The position numbers and the translations under genes are program-made. DNA of 64,000 bases from contig CAZTOW010000002.1 of NCBI GenBank assembly GCA_964615375.1, forward strand, positions 310,001-374,000, in the 5' to 3' direction. A model generated the notes under the pieces. It made no database searches. It was not told where the DNA came from and saw only the letters and a list, made by a program, of their open reading frames with translations. Positions 39,342 to 46,733 of this stretch are shown piece by piece. This DNA is from CAZKWG01 sp964615375. GTDB taxonomy: Bacteria; Myxococcota_A; UBA796; CAZKWG01. Positions within the stretch are counted from its first letter, which is position 1. Every line of letters starts with the position of its first letter.

Positions 39342-40737
39342 GAGCGTGCTGACCGCCGCCTACCTGGCCGCGGGCGCCCTGTTCATCCTCAGCCTCAACG
39401 GGCTCTCCACCCAGGAGACGGCGCGGCGGGGCAACCTCTTCGGGATCGTCGGAATGGCGCTGGCCGTGGCCGCGACCGCCCTGCACCCGAAGCTCCAGGG
39501 CTATCTCCCCTTCGCCGTGACGCTGCTGGCAGGCGGGGCCGTGGGCCTCACCCTGGCGGGCCGCGTGGCGATGACGTCCATGCCGCAGCTGGTGGCGATG
39601 CTCCACAGCTTCGTCGGGCTGGCGGCGGTGCTGGTGGGCGTGTCCACCTACCTGGACGCCGAGCCGCTGACCGATCGGGCGGCGGAGGTGGTCCACCTCC
39701 TGGAGATCTGGATCGGCGTGGCCGTGGGCGCGCTGACGTTCACGGGCTCGGTCGTCGCCTGGGCCAAGCTGGACGGGCGGATCTCGGGCAAGCCCCTGCT
39801 GCTGCCCGGCCGGCACGCGCTGAACGTTGGCATGGTGCTGGCCCTGGTGGGGCTGCTGGCTCCCTTCATGGGCGCCGAGGGCCACAGCGGGATCCTCTAC
39901 CTGGTGGTGAACTCCGTCATCGCCGCGATCCTGGGCGTTCACCTGGTGATGGCGATCGGCGGCGCGGACATGCCCGTCGTCGTCTCCCTGCTCAACAGCT
40001 ACTCCGGGTGGGCGGCGGCGGCGGCCGGCTTCATGCTGTCCAACGACCTGCTCATCGTCACGGGCGCGCTGGTGGGCTCCAGCGGCGCGATCCTGAGCTA
40101 CATCATGTGCAAGGCGATGAACCGCTCGATCTGGAACGTCGTCTTCGGCGGCTTCGGGACGGACGGCGGGGCGCCGGCGCAGGCGGGCGCGGTCCAGGGC
40201 GAGCTCACCCCCATCGAGGTGGAGGAGCTGCGCGAGCTGCTGTGCGAGTCGCGCGAGGTCATCATCGTCCCGGGCTACGGGATGGCGGTGGCGCGGGCGC
40301 AGCACCCGGTCCATGAGCTCACCCGCCAGCTCCAGGCCCGGGGTGTGCGCGTCCGCTACGCGATCCACCCGGTCGCCGGGCGCCTGCCCGGCCACATGAA
40401 CGTGCTGCTGGCCGAGGCCGGCGTGCCCTACGACATCGTGCTGGAGATGGACGAGATCAACGAGGACATGGCCAGCACGGACGTGGTCCTGGTGATCGGG
40501 GCCAACGACATCGTCAACCCGGGCGCGCTGGAGGATCCGACCAGCCCCATCTACGGGATGCCGGTGCTGGAGGTCTGGAAGGCCCGGCACGTCATCGTCA
40601 GCAAGCGCGGTCGTGGCGCGGGGTACGCGGGCGTGGAGAACCCCTTGTTCTTCCGGGAGAACACGCAGATGTTCTTCGGCGACGCTCGCGACAGCGTGGA
40701 GAAGCTGGTGGGATCGTTGCGCGCAGCGCAACAGTGA
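39334..40737 (+). CDS. pntB: NAD(P) transhydrogenase beta subunit
   Basis: A 467-residue subunit. The first ~270 residues are membrane helices forming the proton channel (LVAMLHSFVGLAAVLVG, VSLLNSYSGWAAAAAGF). The C-terminal domain III binds NADP(H) through the GYGMAVARAQHPVHEL loop, HPVAGRLPGHMNVLLAEA, GANDIVNPGA and the KRGRGAGYAGVENPLFF segment. It overlaps pntA by eight bases. A GTG nine bases further upstream is an alternative start. Confidence 0.95.
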   Translation: MPESVLTAAYLAAGALFILSLNGLSTQETARRGNLFGIVGMALAVAATALHPKLQGYLPFAVTLLAGGAVGLTLAGRVAMTSMPQLVAMLHSFVGLAAVLVGVSTYLDAEPLTDRAAEVVHLLEIWIGVAVGALTFTGSVVAWAKLDGRISGKPLLLPGRHALNVGMVLALVGLLAPFMGAEGHSGILYLVVNSVIAAILGVHLVMAIGGADMPVVVSLLNSYSGWAAAAAGFMLSNDLLIVTGALVGSSGAILSYIMCKAMNRSIWNVVFGGFGTDGGAPAQAGAVQGELTPIEVEELRELLCESREVIIVPGYGMAVARAQHPVHELTRQLQARGVRVRYAIHPVAGRLPGHMNVLLAEAGVPYDIVLEMDEINEDMASTDVVLVIGANDIVNPGALEDPTSPIYGMPVLEVWKARHVIVSKRGRGAGYAGVENPLFFRENTQMFFGDARDSVEKLVGSLRAAQQ

Positions 40738-40753
40738 TTCGCGGCGCCGGGCC

Positions 40754-40782
40754 TTCACAAGCGCCGAGGAGGCTTTTAGAGA
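40754..40782 (+). promoter_or_regulatory. Possible promoter of the YceI gene
   Basis: TTCACA, 17 bases, TAGAGA. It lies within the 88-base gap after pntB. The match is modest, and read-through from pntB is possible. Confidence 0.3.
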
Positions 40783-40825
40783 AGAGGGGCACACTGGTGT
40801 TCCCTCCTGCTCTCGGAGCTCTGAC

Positions 40826-41401
40826 ATGAACCTCCCCCGCGCTCTCTCCTCGCTCGGCCTCCTCGTCGCGCTGCTCTCGAATTCCGCCTTCGCCGCGGAC
40901 ACCTACAATATCGACGCCACGCACTCCTCGGCGCTGTTCCGCATCCAGCACTTCGGGGCGGCCTGGTTCTACGGGCGCTTCAACGACATCGCCGGCACGA
41001 TGGTCTTCGACGACGCCGACCCCACCAAGACCGTCATCGACGTCACGGTCAAGGTGGAGAGCGTGGACACCAACCTGGAGAAGCGCGAGACCCACCTGAA
41101 GAGCCCTGACTTCTTCGACGTGGCGCAGTACCCGAACATGACCTTCAAGAGCAAGAAGGTCACGGCCAAGGGTAACACCACCCTCTCGGTGGTCGGCGAT
41201 CTCACCATCCACGGCGTGACCAGGGAGGTCACCCTGGACGTGGATCGCTCCGGCACGGGCAAGGACCCCTGGGGCAACACCCGCACGGGCGCCGAGGCGG
41301 TGTTCAACATCAAGCGCTCGGACTTCTTCGGCGGCGTGAAGCAGGACGGCCTGTCCGACGACGTCCGCCTGATCATCAGCCTGGAAGGCGTGAAGAAGTA
41401 G
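40826..41401 (+). CDS. YceI-family periplasmic protein
   Basis: A 191-residue secreted protein. The signal peptide is cut after SNSAFA. The mature lipocalin-like barrel starts ADTYNIDATHSSALFRIQH, with later family marks SVDTNLEKRETHLKSPDFFDVAQYP, VGDLTIHGVTREVTL and FNIKRSDFFG. YceI proteins bind polyisoprenoid chains in the periplasm and are often linked to isoprenoid quinone metabolism or stress. The start has GGAG seven bases upstream. It ends four bases from a convergent kinase gene. Confidence 0.92.
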   Translation: MNLPRALSSLGLLVALLSNSAFAADTYNIDATHSSALFRIQHFGAAWFYGRFNDIAGTMVFDDADPTKTVIDVTVKVESVDTNLEKRETHLKSPDFFDVAQYPNMTFKSKKVTAKGNTTLSVVGDLTIHGVTREVTLDVDRSGTGKDPWGNTRTGAEAVFNIKRSDFFGGVKQDGLSDDVRLIISLEGVKK

Positions 41402-41405
41402 GGCC

Positions 41406-43130
41406 TCAGCGCAGGCTGCAGCGCTTGAACTGGGCGCTGCAGACCAGCGTGACCCGCCCCCCGGCGGGCACGCTGATGGTGCCGCTGGCGATGGGGTCGC
41501 GGTCGTGGAAGTCCACCATGATCTCGTAGTCCCCGGCGGGCAGCTCGCCCGGCGCGGCGTAGGTGCCCTCGGCCCCCACGAGGGACACGCTCTCCGCGTC
41601 CCCCATGACCAGCACGCGACCCAGGGTGGCGCTGCGCGCGCGGGCCTGGAGCGGGGAGATCTCCTGGCCCTCCTCGGCGCCCAGCACGCGGCGACCGATC
41701 CCGGCGGCCGGCGTCGCGGGCGGGGGAGGAGCGGCGGGCGTAGGCTCCTCCTCAGCCGGGGCCTCGGGCGGGGGCGTCGCCTTCGCCGAGGCGCTCGCCG
41801 GCTTCGCCTGGGCGGGCGGGGCGCTCTCCTCGGGGGGAGCCACAGGAGGGCTCGAGGCCTCCGGGGGAGCCTCCACGGGCTCAGGCGTCTCGCTCGCCGC
41901 GGGCGGGAGCTCGGGGGACTCGGGCGGGCTCGAGGGCCAGATCAGCGCGGCGAGCAGCCCGACCGCCAGGACCAGGGCGACGACCATCGGGCCCCGACGC
42001 GGGGGTGGAGGCTCCAGCGCCTCGGGCGCGAGGTGCGTGAGGGACTCCGGGGCGGGCGCGGGCTCCGGGGCGGGCGGGGGCGCGGGCGGGGGCGCGGGCG
42101 GGGGAGACGCAGGCTCGGGAGCCTTCGGGCTCGCCTCGTCCTGAAGCTCCACGTACATGGTGGGCTGGGAGAGGGCCGAGGCCTCCACCAGCACGCGGCC
42201 CTCGGGGAGATCGGCGGTCAGCGCTCCCCGACGCGCCTTCAGCTCGGGGACGTGCGCCTCCGCCCAGTCGCGCAGGCGCCCGCCGCTGGCCGCCGCGATC
42301 AGCGGGTCGCAGGCGCGCTCCAGCTCGCGCGCGGTCGGCCGATCCTCGGGCTCGTAGGCCAGCAGGCGGCGAAGCAGGGCGACAGTCCCCTCCCCCTCCG
42401 GCCCCAGGCGCTCCCCCAGGCCCGCCAGCGCCTCGTCCACCCGCCGGGCGTGCCGCACCGGGTGACCCGAGGACATGCCGAGGCGCGCCCCCATGATCAG
42501 CTCGTAGAGCACGGCGCCCAGCGCGTAGAGGTCACCCTCGGGCCCGCTCTGCCACTCCAGGCGCTCAGGCGACATGTACTCAGGGCTGCCGAAGCCCACC
42601 GAGCGCGTCACCGCCTCCCGATCCCCGAATTCCGCGCGAGCGATGCCGAAGTCCAGGACCTTGACCTCGCCGGAGCCGGACAGGAGGATGTTCCCCGGCT
42701 TGATGTCGCGGTGGACGATGCGCAGGGGGGCCCCGTCGGGGCCGGGCGAGGTCCAGGCGGCGTGCAGCGCGCTGGCGACCTCCTGCACCACCTCCAGCGC
42801 GGGGCGCAGGGGCAGCCCACCGCTCTCGGCGGCGAAGCCCAGGTCGACGCCGTCCACCAGCTCCATCACCACGGTCCAGCGGCCGTCCAGCTCCACCAGA
42901 TCGTCCACCTGCACCACGGCGCGGTGACGCAGGAGACCGAGGATGCGGGCCTCGTCGCGCAGGCGCCGGGCCAGCTCCGCCTGATGGCCGCCCTCCTCGG
43001 AGAGCACCTTCAAGGCCACCAGCTTGCGGAAGCCGCCGTCCCCGAGGAGCTGCGCCCGGTACACGGTCCCGAAGCCGCCCTTGCCCAGGGTGGAGAGGAT
43101 CTCGTAGCGCCTGCGTGAGCCCTGTGCCAT
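41406..43130 (-). CDS. Membrane-anchored Ser/Thr protein kinase with PEGA-like C-terminus
   Basis: A 574-residue Hanks-type kinase. GKGGFGTVY, VALK (Lys41), HRDIKPGN (140-147), DFG (160-162) and SPE (187-189) indicate an active enzyme. A Pro/Ala-rich stretch (about 336-375, with PPPAPPPAP repeats) precedes one membrane helix (381-398). A second Pro/Glu-rich stalk follows, then a PEGA-like domain at about 498-574 (GRVLVMGDAESVSLVG...ELPAGDYEIMVDF). The start has GAGGCGGG next to it. It ends an apparent four-gene run with tilS, an FG-GAP lipoprotein and a secreted protein. Its layout parallels the kinase at 22.2 kb, but the extracytoplasmic domain differs. Confidence 0.9.
   Translation of the reverse strand: MAQGSRRRYEILSTLGKGGFGTVYRAQLLGDGGFRKLVALKVLSEEGGHQAELARRLRDEARILGLLRHRAVVQVDDLVELDGRWTVVMELVDGVDLGFAAESGGLPLRPALEVVQEVASALHAAWTSPGPDGAPLRIVHRDIKPGNILLSGSGEVKVLDFGIARAEFGDREAVTRSVGFGSPEYMSPERLEWQSGPEGDLYALGAVLYELIMGARLGMSSGHPVRHARRVDEALAGLGERLGPEGEGTVALLRRLLAYEPEDRPTARELERACDPLIAAASGGRLRDWAEAHVPELKARRGALTADLPEGRVLVEASALSQPTMYVELQDEASPKAPEPASPPPAPPPAPPPAPEPAPAPESLTHLAPEALEPPPPRRGPMVVALVLAVGLLAALIWPSSPPESPELPPAASETPEPVEAPPEASSPPVAPPEESAPPAQAKPASASAKATPPPEAPAEEEPTPAAPPPPATPAAGIGRRVLGAEEGQEISPLQARARSATLGRVLVMGDAESVSLVGAEGTYAAPGELPAGDYEIMVDFHDRDPIASGTISVPAGGRVTLVCSAQFKRCSLR
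42069..42104. repeat. 12-base tandem repeat in the kinase linker
   Basis: GCGGGCGGGGGC-type units of 12 bases repeat about three times and encode the Pro-Pro-Pro-Ala run of the juxtamembrane linker. Length variation would change the linker by four residues at a time. Confidence 0.5.
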
Positions 43131-43136
43131 CCCGCC

Positions 43137-44009
43137 TCACCAGGCGACGACGGCGCCGACCCCGAGGCCCAGCGCCAGCGCGGTGAGCCCACCCGCCCCA
43201 TAGACCGCGAGGTGGTTGGCGCGGACCAGATCGTCGAGCTCGCTGTCGGGCGCGAGGCCCGGCGTCACGTAGCGGGCGTGGCTCACGGCGCTCCAGGTGT
43301 AGAGCCCCCCCGCGGCGAGGCCAGCGACCCCGGCGCCCACGGCGAGGCGCGGCCCGGCGAAGCTCTCCTTCGCCGCCAGCCTCTCGATGGGCACCGCGGG
43401 GCGCTCACCCTGGCGGACCTGGGGAGGAGGCTCCTCTCCGGGCCGGAGCCAGACGGTCTCCAGCACCCGCCCGTCCTCCGAGAGGATCTGGAGCACGACC
43501 GGGCGCTCCCGCGGGAGCAGCTCGACCACGGCGCCATCGACCAGCACCTGCGCCCCCTCCACCCACACTGGATCGGCGTGGCCGGGCCCCAGCGTGCCGG
43601 CCTCCTCGTAGAGTCTGGAGAGGGGGTTGTTGGGCGGGGCCACGTCCTCAGGGAGGGTCCACCGTGGCTGGATCTGGAGGGCGGAGCGGAAGTCCTGCCG
43701 CGCCGTGTCCACGTCGTCCACCAGCCAGGCCCCCAGCCCGGCGTGCCGGTGCCAGGCCGCCGCCCCCGCCGCCGTGATCGGCTCCGAGAGGCAGCCCAGG
43801 GCCTCCCTCGCCTGGCGATCGGCCTCGGCGAAGGCCGGACCGTTCATGGTGGCGAAGGCGGACTGCGCGTCGCTCAAGGGGCGCAGGAGGTCGCCCATGC
43901 GCGCGGGCTGCTCGCAGGCGGCGCGCGCGACCCCCGAGAGGCCGAGGCACAGCCCCACCGTCAGCGCCAGCGCGCGCGTCAATGGCAGCTCTGCACGCCT
44001 GCGCACCAT
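43137..44009 (-). CDS. Exported protein with two C-terminal membrane helices
   Basis: A 290-residue protein. The signal peptide is cut near GVARA-ACEQ. Residues ~30-120 form helical, TPR-like sequence (AFAEADRQAREALGCLSE, TARQDFRSALQIQPRW). A short beta region follows (EGAQVLVDGAVVELLPRERP, which resembles PEGA). Two hydrophobic helices (about 215-235 and 265-288) end the protein. Similar TPR-plus-PEGA proteins often neighbour kinases in Myxococcota; the role is unknown. The ATG at 44009 was preferred because a TATACT box lies just upstream and the signal peptide starts there. An upstream ATG (44045) overlaps the previous stop but has no ribosome site. Confidence 0.65.
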   Translation of the reverse strand: MVRRRAELPLTRALALTVGLCLGLSGVARAACEQPARMGDLLRPLSDAQSAFATMNGPAFAEADRQAREALGCLSEPITAAGAAAWHRHAGLGAWLVDDVDTARQDFRSALQIQPRWTLPEDVAPPNNPLSRLYEEAGTLGPGHADPVWVEGAQVLVDGAVVELLPRERPVVLQILSEDGRVLETVWLRPGEEPPPQVRQGERPAVPIERLAAKESFAGPRLAVGAGVAGLAAGGLYTWSAVSHARYVTPGLAPDSELDDLVRANHLAVYGAGGLTALALGLGVGAVVAW

Positions 44010-44022
44010 CCCTCCCCGCGAC

Positions 44023-44028
44023 AGTATA
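44023..44028 (-). promoter_or_regulatory. TATACT -10 box
   Basis: GCTATACTG read leftward, 13 bases before the ATG at 44009. No good -35 box is visible. The same octamer appears before other genes in the window. Confidence 0.4.
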
Positions 44029-44038
44029 GCTCCCCGCC

Positions 44039-45733
44039 TCACCATGTGGGCAGCGCCAGCGCGTAGACCGCCCCCTCGCCGCGGCCGAGCGCGGTGGTGG
44101 CGCCGTAGCCGGGCGCGCCCAGGAGGATCCAGGGCGCGTCGTCGGACCGGAAGGAGCCGAGGCTGACGCCCAGCCCGAGATAGTCCCGCTCGTCCCGGAA
44201 TCGTGGGCCGGTGTCCGCGGCGTCGGACTCGCCCGAGAGCGGCCCCAGGGCCAGCACCACCACCCCGCTGTCCTCCTGCTCGCCGTCGCTGGCGGGGGCG
44301 CCGATGAGCAGGTCAGCGCTGCCGTCTCCGTCCACGTCCCCCGCGGGCGCGAGCCCGTAGCCGGTGGCGGCGCCCGACTCCATCCCGCGCACCGTCGCGT
44401 CGGCGTAGCCCTCGATCTGCCCGCTGGCGGTGGGCGGCGGGCTGTTCAGCACGTAGATCGCGCCGCCGTCCTCCACCCCGGCGTCGGCGGCGCGCGCGCT
44501 CACCGCCACGTCCACCGCGCCGTCCCCGTCGTTGTCGCCGAAGACCACCACCGCGCCGCCCAGCACGTCCGTGCGGGCGGTGGCCACCAGCACCGCGGCG
44601 GCGTCCAGGCTCAAGGCGTCGGGCACGTCTCCGGGGAGCACGTAGAGGCGGGCTCCCACGCCCTCCGGCCCCGGCGCTCCCAGCAGCAGCTCCGGGACGC
44701 CGTCCCCGTCCAGATCCTCGCCCCCCGCGACGCTGTAGCCCAGCATCGTGCCCTCGGACCCGCTCAGCTCCACCGCCGCCCCGTCCAGCGAGCCCAGCTC
44801 GCCGCCGGGCAGGACCCACACCGCGGGATCACCCTCGCCCAGCGCGGGCGCCCCCACCAGCACGTCGTCCAGCCCGTCCCCGTCCAGGTCGCCCGCGCCG
44901 CTCATCGCGTTGCCCGCGCAGTCGGCCTCCCCGGTGGAGAACTCGCCGTCCGCCTCCCCCAGGTCCTCGACCGCCATCGGATCCAGCAGGACATAGGCCG
45001 ACCCGCCCACGCAGGCGTCCAGGGCGTCGCCGGCCCGGGAGGGCGCGCCGATCCCCAGATCCTCCTGCCCGTCGCCGTCCACGTCGCCCACGCCCGCCAC
45101 CGCGAATCCCGCGAGATCTCCGATGCGCTCGCCAAGGATCTCCGCGGCGAAGTTGCCGATCGCGCCGGAGCTGTCGGGCGCGCCGCTCAACAGGAAGACC
45201 GCGCCCTTGTACGCGCCCACCCCCGGAGCGCCGACGGCGATGGCCGGCGAGTCCCCGAGGGTGGCGACCGCGAGGCTGGTCCCGACCAGATCCGCGGAGG
45301 AGGCGCCGTAGAGCGTGAACACGTCCACCGGCTCGCCCGAGGGTCCGCTCAGGTCTCCGAGGTCCTGCTCGCCGGCCAGCCCGCAGCGCTCCCAGCTCAG
45401 CGCCGCGCTGCCCGCGCAGTCGTTGACCTGCCCGTCCCCGCAGAGCTCCTCGGCCCCCGGGTAGACCTCCGCCAGGGCGTCGTCGCAGTCGCCCGGCGGC
45501 GCGGCGCCGTCCGGGGCCTCGCAGCTCGTCCCCGCCTCCTCCGCCCCGCCGAAGCCGTCCCCGTCCGCGTCGGTGTACCAGAGGGTGCCCGCGCCCACGT
45601 CGGGGTCGTCGGGGTCGCAGTCGTCCTGGTTGCGAAAGCCGTCCCCGTCGAGATCGGTGCGCTCGGCGATCTCGTCCTTCGTGATGTAGGTGCAGGCCCC
45701 GAGCAGGAGCAGAAGGCAAGCGTGCGCGTTCAT
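44039..45733 (-). CDS. FG-GAP repeat lipoprotein with MopE-type metal-binding motifs
   Basis: A 564-residue lipoprotein: MNAHACLLLLLGAC, lipid Cys at 14. Residues ~25-115 hold MopE-like calcium or copper motifs (DLDGDGFRNQDDCDPDDPD, DADGDGFGG, GDCDD). The rest is an integrin-alpha-like propeller of about seven FG-GAP repeats, each with a D-x-D-G-D-G-x-x-D loop followed by I/L-G-A-P (DVDGDGQEDLGIGAP, DLDGDGLDDVLVGAP, DVDGDGSADLLIGAP). It should sit on the outer membrane and bind calcium. It lies 11 bases after tilS and its stop overlaps a possible start of the next gene. Function is unknown; adhesion is the usual guess. Confidence 0.85.
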   Translation of the reverse strand: MNAHACLLLLLGACTYITKDEIAERTDLDGDGFRNQDDCDPDDPDVGAGTLWYTDADGDGFGGAEEAGTSCEAPDGAAPPGDCDDALAEVYPGAEELCGDGQVNDCAGSAALSWERCGLAGEQDLGDLSGPSGEPVDVFTLYGASSADLVGTSLAVATLGDSPAIAVGAPGVGAYKGAVFLLSGAPDSSGAIGNFAAEILGERIGDLAGFAVAGVGDVDGDGQEDLGIGAPSRAGDALDACVGGSAYVLLDPMAVEDLGEADGEFSTGEADCAGNAMSGAGDLDGDGLDDVLVGAPALGEGDPAVWVLPGGELGSLDGAAVELSGSEGTMLGYSVAGGEDLDGDGVPELLLGAPGPEGVGARLYVLPGDVPDALSLDAAAVLVATARTDVLGGAVVVFGDNDGDGAVDVAVSARAADAGVEDGGAIYVLNSPPPTASGQIEGYADATVRGMESGAATGYGLAPAGDVDGDGSADLLIGAPASDGEQEDSGVVVLALGPLSGESDAADTGPRFRDERDYLGLGVSLGSFRSDDAPWILLGAPGYGATTALGRGEGAVYALALPTW

Positions 45734-45744
45734 GAGCCTCGATT

Positions 45745-46704
45745 CTACCCCGCAGCGCGCGGCTCGGGCAGGCGCAGCCTGAGGAGCCCACCCTCCGAGA
45801 CCAGCGCGAAGCCGCCGCTCAGCCCGAGGGTGGCGCCGGACCGGGCCGACCAGGAGAGCGCCTGCTCGAGCTGATCGGCCCGCGGCGCGCGGGGCATGGG
45901 CGCGCAGAGCCGCCGCAGGAGACGGAGCTGGATGGCCTCAGGCTCCACGCGCCACCGCTGGAGGTCGAGCCCCCCCCCCTCCGCCACCCGCCCCCACGCC
46001 GCCTCGGTGAGCGCCTCGAGCAGCGCGTCCTCCCGCGCCAGCAGCCTGCCCGAGCGCGCCAGGGCCTCCCCCGCCCCGCCGTGCAGCGCCTCCAGCTGGG
46101 GCATGAGCGCGCGCAGGCGCCCACGCAGCGAGCCCGGGTTGCTGGGGTCCTCCGCCCAGCGCAGCCCCTCGGCGTGGGCCCAGGCCGCGATCACCTCCCG
46201 GGGCTCCTCCAGCAGGGGCCGGCACCAGGGAGGGTCCACCGCGCGCATCGCCGAGAGCCCCGCCGCGCCCGAGCCCCGCAGCAGCGCCATCAGCACGGTC
46301 TCCGCCTGATCGTCGCGCTGGTGCCCCGTGGCGATGACCAGCGCCCCCTGCGCCAGCAGCGCCGCCCGTCGCGCGTCCCGCGCCCGGGATTGGACGTCCG
46401 TCCCCGGCGCCACATTCAATTGAATCGGATGGAACGGGAGGCCCAGCGCCCGCGCCTGCTCCCCGACCAGGGCCACCTCCGCCCCCGCCTCCGGCCGCAG
46501 CCCGTGGTCCACGCTGGCCACGCTCAGGAGCCCCCCGTGCGCCGGCCCCAGGCGAGCGAGGACGTGCATCAGGGTCACGCTGTCCACCCCGCCCGAGACC
46601 GCCAGCAGGACCCGATCCCCCGGAGCCCAGGGGCGGTGGCGCCGCAGCCCCTCCAGCACGCGGAGCGGGAGCGTGCGCGCGGACGCTTGCGGGCTCGGGC
46701 ACAT
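45745..46704 (-). CDS. tilS: tRNA(Ile)-lysidine synthase TilS
   Basis: A 319-residue PP-loop ATPase that converts C34 of the AUA-reading tRNA-Ile to lysidine, an essential step in bacteria. The PP-loop is LLAVSGGVDS (33-42), followed by VASVDHGLRPEA, the GHQRDDQAETVLM segment and LRGSGAAGLSAM. The C-terminal domain is short, as in compact TilS. GGAGG lies seven bases before the ATG. It is divergent, with a 29-base gap, from the HEAT-cyclophilin gene and precedes the FG-GAP lipoprotein on the same strand. Confidence 0.92.
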   Translation of the reverse strand: MCPSPQASARTLPLRVLEGLRRHRPWAPGDRVLLAVSGGVDSVTLMHVLARLGPAHGGLLSVASVDHGLRPEAGAEVALVGEQARALGLPFHPIQLNVAPGTDVQSRARDARRAALLAQGALVIATGHQRDDQAETVLMALLRGSGAAGLSAMRAVDPPWCRPLLEEPREVIAAWAHAEGLRWAEDPSNPGSLRGRLRALMPQLEALHGGAGEALARSGRLLAREDALLEALTEAAWGRVAEGGGLDLQRWRVEPEAIQLRLLRRLCAPMPRAPRADQLEQALSWSARSGATLGLSGGFALVSEGGLLRLRLPEPRAAG

Positions 46705-46733
46705 CGGGCGCCTCCGTGCGTTAGGGTGGGAGC

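Noticed and set aside
40785..40805. Imperfect dyad AGGG-ACAC/GTGT-CCCT before the YceI gene
   Set aside because: Symmetry is broken and no regulator is suggested; it is too weak to list as an operator.
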